NCBI GenBank assembly: GCA_013822725.1
Contig: PNKX01000034.1
Coordinates: 1 to 42,878, forward strand
Source: Pirellula sp.
GTDB lineage: Bacteria > Planctomycetota > Planctomycetia > Pirellulales > Lacipirellulaceae
DNA: 42,878 nucleotides
Direction of reading: 5' to 3'
Positions 31,774 through 39,768 of this stretch are shown one piece after another. The first letter of the stretch is position 1. Each line of letters starts with the position of its first letter. Under the pieces are notes generated by a model. That model saw only the letters and a list, made by a program, of their open reading frames with translations, was not told the origin of the DNA and did no database searches. The position numbers and the translations under genes are program-made.

Positions 31774-33702
31774 TCAAATCCGTTTGAACTGCCGATCGAG
31801 CTGTTCGCGGGTAAAAATCAGGGCGGTGGGCCGGCCGTGGGGACAGTGATGGTGGTCCTGGGCGAGTCCCCGCTGTTCCAGCAGGGCGTCGATCTCCTGC
31901 GGCGTGAGGCGATCTCCGTATTTAACGGCCGCTTTGCAGGCGATCATGTGAAGCAGTTCGTCGAGGATGTCCCGGGATTCAGGGGCTTTTCCCCCGGCGA
32001 GCAACTGCTCCACCAGACTCCGGAGGACCTCCGCCGGCGGCAGGTTCGCGAGCATCGCCGGGTAGGCGGAAACAAGGACCGTCTCGCCCCCGAACGCCTC
32101 GACCTCCATCCCGAGTTGGGCCAGCGTCTCGCGATTCTCGACGGCCGCGGCCGCTTCGCTCGCGGCCAGATCGACCGGTTCGGGCACCAGCAGCCGTTGA
32201 CTCTCGACCGCGCCGGCAAGGACCCGCTCCCGGAGCGCCTCGTACAAAATCCGCTCGTGGAGCGCGTGCTGATCGATCACCTCGAGCCCCTCGTCGGTTT
32301 CGGTGACGAGGTAGCGATTGTGAATCTGGAGCGCCCGCGGCGAGCGATGTGACTGCGCGGCGTCATGCGGCAGATCGAGCCGATGAGCTGCGGCGGAGGC
32401 GTAGTCGGCGGTCGGGTCGCTTGCTGCCGCCTCGCCCTCGCCGCCTGCGTCATTGGGGATGATGTTTACGGCGCGCGATGACGCTGCCGGCGCGCGTCCG
32501 ACGAGCGGCGGGAGATCGACGCGGTGGAGTCGCAAGACGTCGCGCTGGTCGCGATCGACGAATGGGACGAAGTCGGGGACGCGCCCGTCGCCAGTGGCGG
32601 GGCCGAGTTGCCGCTTCGCCCAATCCCACAAGCCCTGCGACGCCGCCGGCGTGGAGGCCATGATTTCATCGTCAATCGCGCTGCCGAGCGGCGGCGCCGA
32701 GGCGCGGGCGATCAAATCGGTTGAGAGAAACTTCGTCCGCAGCGTACTCAGGAGTTGGCTATAAACGCGGCCGCCGTCTTGGAAGCGAACTTCAAGCTTC
32801 GTCGGATGGACGTTGACGTCGACCGCCGCCGCCGGCATCTGTAAATGGAGGAAGCAGACGGGGAATCGGCCCGTCAGCAGCAACCCGCGGTAAGCTTCGC
32901 CGAGGGCGTGCTGCAGCGAACGGTCGCGGATGAAGCGGCCGTTCAGAAAGAGATATTGCATCCTGTTGTTCGGCCGACTGTGGGTCGGATTGGCGACGTC
33001 GCCCGTCAGCTGAATGCCGTCGTCATCGCTCTCGATGCGAATCAAGCCGTCGGCAAGTTCTTGTCCGCAGAGGGCGGCGATCCGTTGCCGGGCTTCGCCG
33101 GGCGGCAGGTCATGGATCAGCCGCCCGCCATGCTGCAGCGTGAAATGGACCTGCGGGTGGGCCAGGGCCAGTCGAGTGAGCGCCTCGGTGAGATGGCCCA
33201 TCTCCGTTTGGGTCGTGCGGAGGAATTTTTGCCGCACCGGCGTGTTGAAGAAGAGATTCCGCACCTCGACAGTCGTGCCGCAGGGGCCGCCGACGGGTCG
33301 TAATGGTTCCGCGGTGCCGCCGACGACTTCAAGTTCGGTCGCAATCGGCGCCTCAAGCGGACGACTGCGGAACGAAAGGCGACTCACTGCGGCGATCGAG
33401 GCGAGCGCTTCGCCGCGGAAGCCGAGCGTCGCGACGCGGAACAGATCGTCAGCGTCGACGATCTTGCTGGTGGCATGGCTGGCGAGCGCAAGTTCAAGCT
33501 GCTCGGGCGCCACGCCGCAACCGTCGTCAACGACTCGAATCAGTTCCGTTCCTCCCTGCTCCACCGTCACGTCGATTCGCCGCGCGCCGGCGTCGAGCGA
33601 GTTCTCGACGAGCTCTTTCACCACGCTTGCCGGCCGCTCGATCACCTCGCCGGCGGCGATCTTGTTGACGACGCTCGGCGGCAGTTGGCGGATGGTGGGC
33701 AT
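31774..33702 (-). CDS. mutL: DNA mismatch repair protein MutL (endonuclease type)
   Basis: MutL links mismatch recognition by MutS to strand removal. The 642-residue protein has the GHKL ATPase motifs: KIAAGEVIERPASVVKELVE with NSLDAG, VVDDGCG, and THATSK-like SHATSKI. GFRGEAL and GTTVEVRNLFFNTPVR complete the N-terminal domain. The C-terminal domain contains DQHALHERILYE, matching the DQHA(X)2E(X)4E endonuclease site, plus ACKAAVKYGDRL and HCPHGRPTALIF for zinc binding. So it probably nicks DNA itself, as in organisms without MutH. A linker of about 100 residues is Ala/Pro-rich. It lies downstream of the response regulator gene, separated by a hairpin repeat. Confidence 0.95.
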   Translation of the reverse strand: MPTIRQLPPSVVNKIAAGEVIERPASVVKELVENSLDAGARRIDVTVEQGGTELIRVVDDGCGVAPEQLELALASHATSKIVDADDLFRVATLGFRGEALASIAAVSRLSFRSRPLEAPIATELEVVGGTAEPLRPVGGPCGTTVEVRNLFFNTPVRQKFLRTTQTEMGHLTEALTRLALAHPQVHFTLQHGGRLIHDLPPGEARQRIAALCGQELADGLIRIESDDDGIQLTGDVANPTHSRPNNRMQYLFLNGRFIRDRSLQHALGEAYRGLLLTGRFPVCFLHLQMPAAAVDVNVHPTKLEVRFQDGGRVYSQLLSTLRTKFLSTDLIARASAPPLGSAIDDEIMASTPAASQGLWDWAKRQLGPATGDGRVPDFVPFVDRDQRDVLRLHRVDLPPLVGRAPAASSRAVNIIPNDAGGEGEAAASDPTADYASAAAHRLDLPHDAAQSHRSPRALQIHNRYLVTETDEGLEVIDQHALHERILYEALRERVLAGAVESQRLLVPEPVDLAASEAAAAVENRETLAQLGMEVEAFGGETVLVSAYPAMLANLPPAEVLRSLVEQLLAGGKAPESRDILDELLHMIACKAAVKYGDRLTPQEIDALLEQRGLAQDHHHCPHGRPTALIFTREQLDRQFKRI

Positions 33703-33714
33703 GAAATCTCGTCC

Positions 33715-33796
33715 GTGGTCAGTGGTCCATCGTCTGTTGCTGGTGAGAGTGTCACCAGCTTTTTTGCAACTGACAACGGACCACTGACAACTGACA
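33715..33796. repeat. GGTCAGTGGTCC hairpin repeat
   Basis: GTCAGTGGTCC (33718-33728) pairs exactly with GGACCACTGAC (33778-33788); an inner hairpin pairs CTGGTGA with TCACCAG (33740-33758). It occupies almost all of the gap between mutL and the response regulator gene. Confidence 0.75.
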
Positions 33797-33803
33797 TGCT
33801 TCC

Positions 33804-35201
33804 TTAGTTCAATCCAAACTCTTTAATCTTCCGATACAACGTCCGCTCGCCGATGCCGAGCATTTCGGCCGCCTCTTCGCGGTTGCCGGCGGTCGACTTC
33901 AGCGTTTCGGCGATGAAGAGCCCTTCGATTTCCGACATTGGACGGCCGACGAGATCGCCTAGCCCAGCGCTGGCGCCAACTGGCTCGGGTTGCTCGCCAG
34001 GGGTGAGCAGTTCGGGCGGCAGATCGTCGACGTCGAGGACCTCGTCGAAGTCGACGACGACCATGCTCTCGATCGCGTTTTTGAGTTGTCGCACGTTGCC
34101 GGGCCAGTTGAAGGCCATCAGCCGCCGACGCGCGGCGGTCGTCATGCTTTTGATCTTCTTGTGATGCCGCGCGCTATGAAGCTGAATAAAGTGCTCGATC
34201 AGCAGCGGAATGTCGGCGGCGCGCTCGCTCAACCGCGGCAACCTCACAGTGAGGACCTTGAGGCGATGATACAGGTCTTCACGGAACGTCCCGTTTTTGA
34301 TCGCCTCTTCCAGGTCGCGGTTGGTCGCCGACAGAATGCGGACGTTCACCTTAATCTGCTCGTTCGAACCGACGCGGGTGATCTCGCCGCTCTCCAGCAC
34401 CCGCAGCAGCTTGATCTGCGTCGGCAGCGGCATGTCGCCGACTTCGTCGAGGAAGAGCGTCCCGCCGCTGGCGTATTCAAATTTGCCGACGCGATCGGCG
34501 CTGGCGTCGGTGAACGCGCCGCGGATGTGGCCGAAAAGCTCGCTTTCAAGAATGTTCTCGCTGAGGGCCGCGCAGTTGAGCGCGACGAACGGGCGATTCT
34601 TGCGGGGGCTATTCTGATGGATCGCCTGGGCCACCAGTTCCTTCCCGGTGCCCGTTTCACCCTGAATCAGCACCGTGGCGTCGGTCGGCGCGATCCGTTG
34701 CAGCCGCGTGACCACATCGTGCATCTGCGGGCTGTTGCCGATCACACCCTCGAAGCCGAATTTCTCGTCGAGCCGTCGATTGAGTTCGGCGTTCGCCCGT
34801 CGCAAATGCTGCGTTCGCGAGGCGCTGTCGACCACGGATCGCAGCTGCTTCAAATCAAGCGGCTTCAGCAGATAGTTGAAAGCGCCCTGCTGCATCGCCT
34901 CGACGGCCGATTGGACGGTCCCGTGGCCGGTGACGAGAATCACCTCGGCGTCGGGGAGCAGTTCCTTCGACTTGGCGAGCACTTCCAAGCCGGTCGAGTC
35001 TTTCATCCGCAGGTCGGTGACGATCACCTCGTAAGCGTCGCGGGCGAGCATCGCCATTCCCTCGGCCCCGCTGGTCGCCACGGTGCAGTCGTAACCGACC
35101 CGCGCGAGGCTGTCCGCCACCGCTTCGGCGTGCGCCGCCTCGTCGTCGACGACGAGGACCTTGATCGGCGGACCAGCTTTGGCGGCGGTGGGAGACGACA
35201 T
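33804..35201 (-). CDS. Sigma-54-dependent response regulator (NtrC family)
   Basis: A 465-residue transcription activator. The receiver domain (13-130) has Asp19, Asp20, phosphoacceptor Asp63 in VTDLRM, and Lys in LLKPLD. The AAA+ domain shows GETGTGKE (Walker A), GTLFLDEVGDM (Walker B) and FREDLYHRL. The sigma-54 contact loop reads GAFTDA instead of GAFTGA. A Fis-type helix-turn-helix ends the protein (NREEAAEMLGIGERTLYRKI). ATG 35201 is chosen because the longer frame would translate part of the nested hairpin at 35253. It follows its likely partner kinase by about 280 bp on the same strand. Target genes are unknown. Confidence 0.92.
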   Translation of the reverse strand: MSSPTAAKAGPPIKVLVVDDEAAHAEAVADSLARVGYDCTVATSGAEGMAMLARDAYEVIVTDLRMKDSTGLEVLAKSKELLPDAEVILVTGHGTVQSAVEAMQQGAFNYLLKPLDLKQLRSVVDSASRTQHLRRANAELNRRLDEKFGFEGVIGNSPQMHDVVTRLQRIAPTDATVLIQGETGTGKELVAQAIHQNSPRKNRPFVALNCAALSENILESELFGHIRGAFTDASADRVGKFEYASGGTLFLDEVGDMPLPTQIKLLRVLESGEITRVGSNEQIKVNVRILSATNRDLEEAIKNGTFREDLYHRLKVLTVRLPRLSERAADIPLLIEHFIQLHSARHHKKIKSMTTAARRRLMAFNWPGNVRQLKNAIESMVVVDFDEVLDVDDLPPELLTPGEQPEPVGASAGLGDLVGRPMSEIEGLFIAETLKSTAGNREEAAEMLGIGERTLYRKIKEFGLN

Positions 35202-35252
35202 AGCTAACGATGATACGGGGGCTGGCTTGGCTGAAAAAGGGGAAGGAAGATT

Positions 35253-35468
35253 AACCACCAAGGACGTCAAGGTTCGCCAAGGAAATGCGGGGAGGAATTG
35301 AACCACGGCGGCACAACGGGCATGACGAAAACTAGAGCCCGCTAATGACGCTAATGGACGCGAATAGGAACTAATTCATTGTTTCATTAGCGTCGATTTG
35401 CGTCATTCGCGAGTAACTCTTCCTGTCTTCCCTTGGCGCTCTTGGCGTCCTTGGCGTCCTTGGCGGTT
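35253..35468. repeat. Nested hairpin element, second large copy
   Basis: The outer arms are AACCACCAAGGACGTCAAGG (from 35253) and a right arm of four consecutive 9-mers, CTTGGCGCT, CTTGGCGTC, CTTGGCGTC and CTTGGCGGT (35432-35467). The innermost hairpin pairs CGCTAATGACGCTAATGGAC-type units (35340-35372) with TTTCATTAGCGTCGATTTGC (from 35382). An unpaired layer on the left, 35295-35333 (GAATTGAACCACGGCGGCAC and onward), is the complement of the right-hand layer at 8738-8782. It lies between the response regulator and kinase genes. Confidence 0.75.
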
Positions 35469-35480
35469 CAATGTTTTCTT

Positions 35481-36212
35481 TTAGCCGCTCAATCGCGGCG
35501 GCGCCGGCAGCTCGATCGTGAACTGCGTCCCGCGCCCCACCTCGCTCTGCACGTGCATGCGGCCGCCGTGGGCTTCGATGATCTTGATCGTCGTCGGCAG
35601 CCCAAGGCCCGAACCGCCCGGCTTCGTCGAAAAGAAGGCCTCGAACATGTGGGCCGCGGTGTGATCGTCGATGCCGACGCCGGTGTCGATCAGGTGCAGC
35701 ACCACGTGGCCGCCAGAAGTCGTAGTGCGGACGACGAGCTGCCCCCCCTTCGGCATCGCCTGCTTGGCGTTGAGCAACAGGTTGATCAGGGCGCTGCGGA
35801 ACGACTCGGCGTCGAGCATCACTCGCGGCAGGTCGGGATCGAGGTAGCGAATGATCTCGACGTTGGCCGCGGCCGCTTCGGGGGCGAAGAAGTCGAGCGT
35901 TTCCTCGATCTCGGCGTTCAGGTCGGTCGGCTGGCGATGGAGCTTGCGGATCTTGGCGAAGTTGAGGAAATCGTCAAGCAGGTCCTGCAGCCGTTGGCAT
36001 TCGCGCTGCATCACGTCGATCCGCTTCGCGGCGCGACGCTGCGCGGGCGACTGCGGTTCAGCTAAATCCTCGGCAAGGAGCTCCATGTTGAGCCGGATCG
36101 TCGAGAGGGGGTTCTTGATCTCGTGGGCCAGCGCCCCCGCGAGCTGCGCCATCTCCGCATATTGGGCGATGAGCCGTTCGTACTGATCGGAGCTGGGAGC
36201 GTGGGTGGTCAT
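35481..36212 (-). CDS. Soluble sensor histidine kinase (NtrB-like core)
   Basis: A 243-residue kinase with only the transmitter core. The dimerisation helix has the phospho-accepting His30 in ALAHEIKNPLSTI, and the ATP-binding domain shows LINLLLNAKQAMP (N box), DTGVGID (G1), FEAFFSTKPGGSGLGLPTT (F/G2). There is no membrane segment and no PAS or GAF domain; only about 20 residues precede the dimerisation helix, so the input is unclear, perhaps a partner protein. ATG 36212 (MTTHAPSSDQYERL) or ATG 36221 may be used. The sigma-54 regulator follows downstream, forming a likely two-component pair. Confidence 0.9.
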   Translation of the reverse strand: MTTHAPSSDQYERLIAQYAEMAQLAGALAHEIKNPLSTIRLNMELLAEDLAEPQSPAQRRAAKRIDVMQRECQRLQDLLDDFLNFAKIRKLHRQPTDLNAEIEETLDFFAPEAAAANVEIIRYLDPDLPRVMLDAESFRSALINLLLNAKQAMPKGGQLVVRTTTSGGHVVLHLIDTGVGIDDHTAAHMFEAFFSTKPGGSGLGLPTTIKIIEAHGGRMHVQSEVGRGTQFTIELPAPPRLSG

Positions 36213-36234
36213 GTCGAACAAATAAGCGCAAAGC

Positions 36235-36259
36235 TGCGGGGTCCCGATGGGACCCCGCA
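36235..36259 (-). terminator. Terminator between pnp and the kinase gene
   Basis: TGCGGGGTCCC and GGGACCCCGCA form an 11 bp perfect stem with a three-base loop, 38 bp after the pnp stop. On the minus strand GCTTTGCGCTTATTTG follows. It probably ends the rpsO-pnp transcript. Confidence 0.65.
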
Positions 36260-36296
36260 GGTACGTTCCAAACTACTTGTCGCGAGCCGACGAAGC

Positions 36297-38414
36297 TTAG
36301 GCTTCGACCGTCTCTGTTTCCGATTCGGCCAGCTCACGCATCGCGACCTTGCGGCTCAGCTTGACGCGATCTTGCTCGTCGACCGCGATCACCTTCACCT
36401 TCATGTGATCGCCGACCTTACAGACGTCGCCGACCGACGCGACGTAACCGTCGGCCAGTTCGCTGATGTGGCAGAGGCCGTCGCGGCCCGGCAGGATCTC
36501 GACGAAGGCGCCGAAGTCCTTCACGCTGGTGACGACGCCGTCGTAGATGCGGCCGACCTGGACGCTTGCCGTGAGGGCTTCAACGCGAGCCAAGCCTGCC
36601 TTGGCGGTCGCTTCGTCGCTGCCGGCAATCGTGACCGTGCCATCCTCTTGGACGTCGATCGTGACGCCGGTGTCTTCCTGAATGCCGCGGATCGTCTTGC
36701 CGCCGGGGCCGATGAGCAAACCGATCTTGTCGGGGCTGATCTGCGTGCGGAACAACCGCGGGGCCGACTCGGCGACGCCGGCGCGGGGCCGAGGAATCGC
36801 CGACAGCATGTTGCGGAGGATTTCGATCCGAGCTTCGCGCGACTGAGCGAGCGTGGCGCGGATGATCTCTTCGCTGATGCCGTTAATCTTCAGGTCGAGC
36901 TGGATGCCGGTGATGCCGTTTTGCGTGCCGGCAATCTTGAAGTCCATGTCGCCGTAGTGATCTTCGTCGCCGATGATGTCGGTGAGAAGGACCCACTTGT
37001 CTCCATCCTTCACCAGGCCGACCGAGATGCCGGCGACCGGGTTGGTGATGGGGACGCCCGCAGCCATCAGGCCGAGGGTGGCGCCGCAGACCGACGCCAT
37101 CGAGCTCGAGCCGTTCGACTCGAGGATGTCGGAGATCACGCGGATCGTGTAGGGGAACTCGTCGTGGTCGGGGAGAATCGGGTTGACGCTCCGCTCGGCT
37201 AAGGCGCCGTGACCGATTTCACGCCGACCCGGACCGCGAATCGGGCGGCACTCGCCGACCGAGAACGACGGGAAGTTGTAGTCGAGCATGAACCGCTTCG
37301 AGAACTCGTCGAACAGGCCGTCGACCCGTTGCTCGTCCCGGCCGGTGCCGAGGGTGATCGTGACCAGGGCCTGCGTTTCGCCGCGTTGGAACAGGGCGGA
37401 ACCGTGAACGCGGGGCAACAAATCGACTTCGCAATCGATGGCGCGAAGCGACTTGTAATCGCGGCCGTCGGCGCGGGTGCCGTCGAGGATCAGATCGCGA
37501 ACGATCTTCGCTTCGAGGTCGTGCCATGCTTTCGAGAACGAAACGTCGCTGTAGGCGTCGTCGGCAGTCGCATCGGGAATGAGCGCCGCTTTGGCGTCGA
37601 CCTTGATCGCCCGCATCGCATCGGCGCGCTCGTGCTTGCCGGCGGTCTGCTTGGCGGCGCGGGCCTGATCGTAAAAGCGGCCCTTCAGGGCGTCGTAGCA
37701 GCCGTCGTTCGCCGGGAGGGTGAAGGCTTTCTTCGCCTTGCCGACCTTGTCGATCAACTCTTGCTGCAGGTCGCACAATTCCTTGACGTAGCCGTGGGCG
37801 GTGATGATCGCCTGGGTCATTTCGTCTTCGGGCAGCTCGCGGCCGAAGCCTTCGATCATCAGCACGGCGTCTTTCGTGCCGGAGATGATCAGGTCGAGCG
37901 TGCTCGCTTCGAGTTCATCTTGCGTCGGGAAGGGGATGAACTTGCCGTCAACGATGCCGAGGCGGACCGATCCGAGCGGGCCTTCGAACGGCAGTTCGGA
38001 AATGCCCAACGCCGCGGCGGCGCCGTTCATCGCCAGGACGTCGCCGTCGGTCTGCCGATCGCTCGACATGACGAAGGCTTGGATCTGAACTTCGTCGTTG
38101 AACCCTTCCGGGAAGAGCGGACGGATGGGGCGATCCATCAGCCGGGCGGTGAGGGTTTCCTTGGTCGTGGGCCGGCCTTCACGCTTGATGAAGCCGCCAG
38201 GAAACTTACCGGCGGCGGCGACGCGCTCGCGGTAGTCGCAGGTGAGCGGGAAGAAGTCGATGCCGGGCCGCGGCTTGTCGGTGGCGGCGGCGACGAGGAC
38301 GACGGTGTCACCGTACTGGACGGTGACGGCGCCGGCGGCTTGTTTGGCGAGGGCGCCCGTTTCGATGGAGAAGAGGTACTGACCGATTTGCTTTTCAACT
38401 TTGATTCTCTTCAA
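36297..38414 (-). CDS. pnp: Polyribonucleotide nucleotidyltransferase (PNPase)
   Basis: PNPase degrades RNA from the 3' end with phosphate, alone or in the degradosome. The 705-residue protein has two RNase PH domains (about 10-145 and 310-540; FPLTCDYRERVAAAGKFPGG and GRREIGHGALAER). These are followed by a KH domain (IGLLIGPGGKTIRGIQEDTG) and an S1 domain (GVVTSVKDFGAFVEILPGRD with GLCHISEL). TTG 38414 is chosen: it gives LKRIKVEKQIG at the family start, has TTAGGAAG about seven bases upstream in the minus direction, and matches the usual length near 710. rpsO lies upstream on the same strand, the usual rpsO-pnp order. Confidence 0.94.
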   Translation of the reverse strand: MKRIKVEKQIGQYLFSIETGALAKQAAGAVTVQYGDTVVLVAAATDKPRPGIDFFPLTCDYRERVAAAGKFPGGFIKREGRPTTKETLTARLMDRPIRPLFPEGFNDEVQIQAFVMSSDRQTDGDVLAMNGAAAALGISELPFEGPLGSVRLGIVDGKFIPFPTQDELEASTLDLIISGTKDAVLMIEGFGRELPEDEMTQAIITAHGYVKELCDLQQELIDKVGKAKKAFTLPANDGCYDALKGRFYDQARAAKQTAGKHERADAMRAIKVDAKAALIPDATADDAYSDVSFSKAWHDLEAKIVRDLILDGTRADGRDYKSLRAIDCEVDLLPRVHGSALFQRGETQALVTITLGTGRDEQRVDGLFDEFSKRFMLDYNFPSFSVGECRPIRGPGRREIGHGALAERSVNPILPDHDEFPYTIRVISDILESNGSSSMASVCGATLGLMAAGVPITNPVAGISVGLVKDGDKWVLLTDIIGDEDHYGDMDFKIAGTQNGITGIQLDLKINGISEEIIRATLAQSREARIEILRNMLSAIPRPRAGVAESAPRLFRTQISPDKIGLLIGPGGKTIRGIQEDTGVTIDVQEDGTVTIAGSDEATAKAGLARVEALTASVQVGRIYDGVVTSVKDFGAFVEILPGRDGLCHISELADGYVASVGDVCKVGDHMKVKVIAVDEQDRVKLSRKVAMRELAESETETVEA

Positions 38415-38732
38415 TTTCTTGCTTCCTAACTTTTTTCGTTGCTGAGTTGCCCACAGCGTTCGCACCGCGTGGGGCCAATGGCGTAAAGCGCCGATCGCCC
38501 GCGGAGAGCGAGGGCCAAGCGTGAGAGCGCCGTCTGGCGGATTGACCACGGCCAGCGCGATCGAACCGTCGCCATACGATGGGGCGCGGCGCCGATGAAG
38601 GCAGCCGACGATCGACTCGTTGGCCCCCGCAAATTGTCCCCTCAAAAAAAAGGGGAGCGGTCGCAGAGAAGTTCGCGAGGCCGATTCCGGCGAGCTTGCC
38701 GGCGGGCGACGCTCACAGGTTCGGCGACAGCG
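38415..38732 (-). other. rpsO-pnp intergenic leader
   Basis: These 318 bp hold no supported gene. Small hairpins are visible: CCGGC-GAGCTT-GCCGG (38687-38702), which could end rpsO transcripts, and TCCCC-loop-GGGGA around an A8 run (near 38637-38656). In enterobacteria the pnp leader is a target for autoregulation by RNase III and PNPase; whether that holds here cannot be told. Confidence 0.4.
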
Positions 38733-39002
38733 TTACTTGCGGATGTCCAGACGCTTCAACAGATCGAGATACTTTTGCGGATTGGTCCGCTTCACGTAGT
38801 CGAGCAACCGACGGCGCCGGCTCACCATGCCGAGGAGACCCCGACGGCTGGCGAAATCCTTCTTGTGAAGCTGCAGATGCTTGGTCATTTCCGCAATGCG
38901 GGTCGTCAGGATCGAGACCTGCACTTCCGGCGAACCGGTGTCGGCTCCCGCACGGCCAAATTCCTGGATCAACTCGCTCTTACGTTCTTTCGTGACTGAC
39001 AT
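38733..39002 (-). CDS. rpsO: 30S ribosomal protein S15
   Basis: S15 binds the 16S rRNA central domain and bridges to the 50S subunit. The 89-residue protein has MSVTKERKSELIQEFGR, the signature TGSPEVQVSILTTRIAEMT, HLQLHKKDFASRRGLLGMV with SRRRRLLDYVKR, and ends DLLKRLDIRK, all canonical. ATG 39002 gives the exact family length; GGAAAG lies upstream. It begins the rpsO-pnp unit. Confidence 0.96.
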   Translation of the reverse strand: MSVTKERKSELIQEFGRAGADTGSPEVQVSILTTRIAEMTKHLQLHKKDFASRRGLLGMVSRRRRLLDYVKRTNPQKYLDLLKRLDIRK

Positions 39003-39768
39003 CTGTTCTTTCCGCGTGTTCTGTCGCTCTAGCGCTGGCCTGGGCCGAGTTTGTCGCACCGATTCCCCCTGAGAACTCCTCCGGAGACGGCGACCCCGCC
39101 CGCGTCGCCTCCGGCGCTGCGGGCACGAAACTCATGCTGGGCGAGACTGCTACAACTCTTCCTACAACAAGACACTGTGATAAAAACTGGTAACGATCCC
39201 CATTAATGTACAGATGCATGCGTGGAACGCAACCGCACCTGCGAGACGACTACAGCCGATCGGTTACCCAGTGTTTGCGTAAATGCGTCCACGGCTGACT
39301 TCTAGGAGACGATTTGCGACTCATAAGGTGAGCCGCTGGGTTCATCCCCGCGGTAATCCTCTCGTCGGACTTCATGTCGTCGCAAGGAGCCCACACGCGA
39401 GCCGCCGTTGAGCAACATAAGGTGGGTGCTCCCACCTGCCTCACCCAGCATGAAACACGCCCCGAGTCCCCATCAGAAAGATCGGTTGGCGTCACGCCCC
39501 ATAGAAAACGTTGTCGGCGGTCGCTCCCTAATTCGGCAAAGGTGGAGCCAAAAGCACCCGCTCTGCTACAGTCCAAGCATCTCAATTTTAAGGCTGCAAT
39601 TCGGCCGCGTCGGAGCTTCGACTGTCCCATTGACGTCGCACCCTCACGGACGGCCATTTCTAAGAGAATGCTCCGAATTGAACTCTGTTCGGTTTTGAAT
39701 TAAAAACAAAGCATTCGACTTTGCAAATGCGGCAACGTTGGCTCTCGATTCGTATGCAAATGATTCGC
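39003..39768. other. Long gene-free region
   Basis: About 765 bp between divergent rpsO and the PEP-CTERM gene. Frames on both strands here lack conserved features or binding sites. One compact hairpin, AGGTGGG-TGCT-CCCACCT (39420-39437), stands out. Base composition near 39660-39770 is more AT-rich than the coding regions. The promoters for rpsO and the next gene should lie here but were not identified. Confidence 0.5.

Noticed and set aside
33990..35207. Open frame of 405 codons on the plus strand
   Set aside because: Antisense shadow of the sigma-54 regulator gene.
37209..38429. Open frame of 406 codons on the plus strand
   Set aside because: Antisense shadow of pnp.
39250..39657. Possible gene of 135 codons on the minus strand
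   Set aside because: No signal, domain or binding site, and a competing frame lies on the other strand; treated as non-coding.
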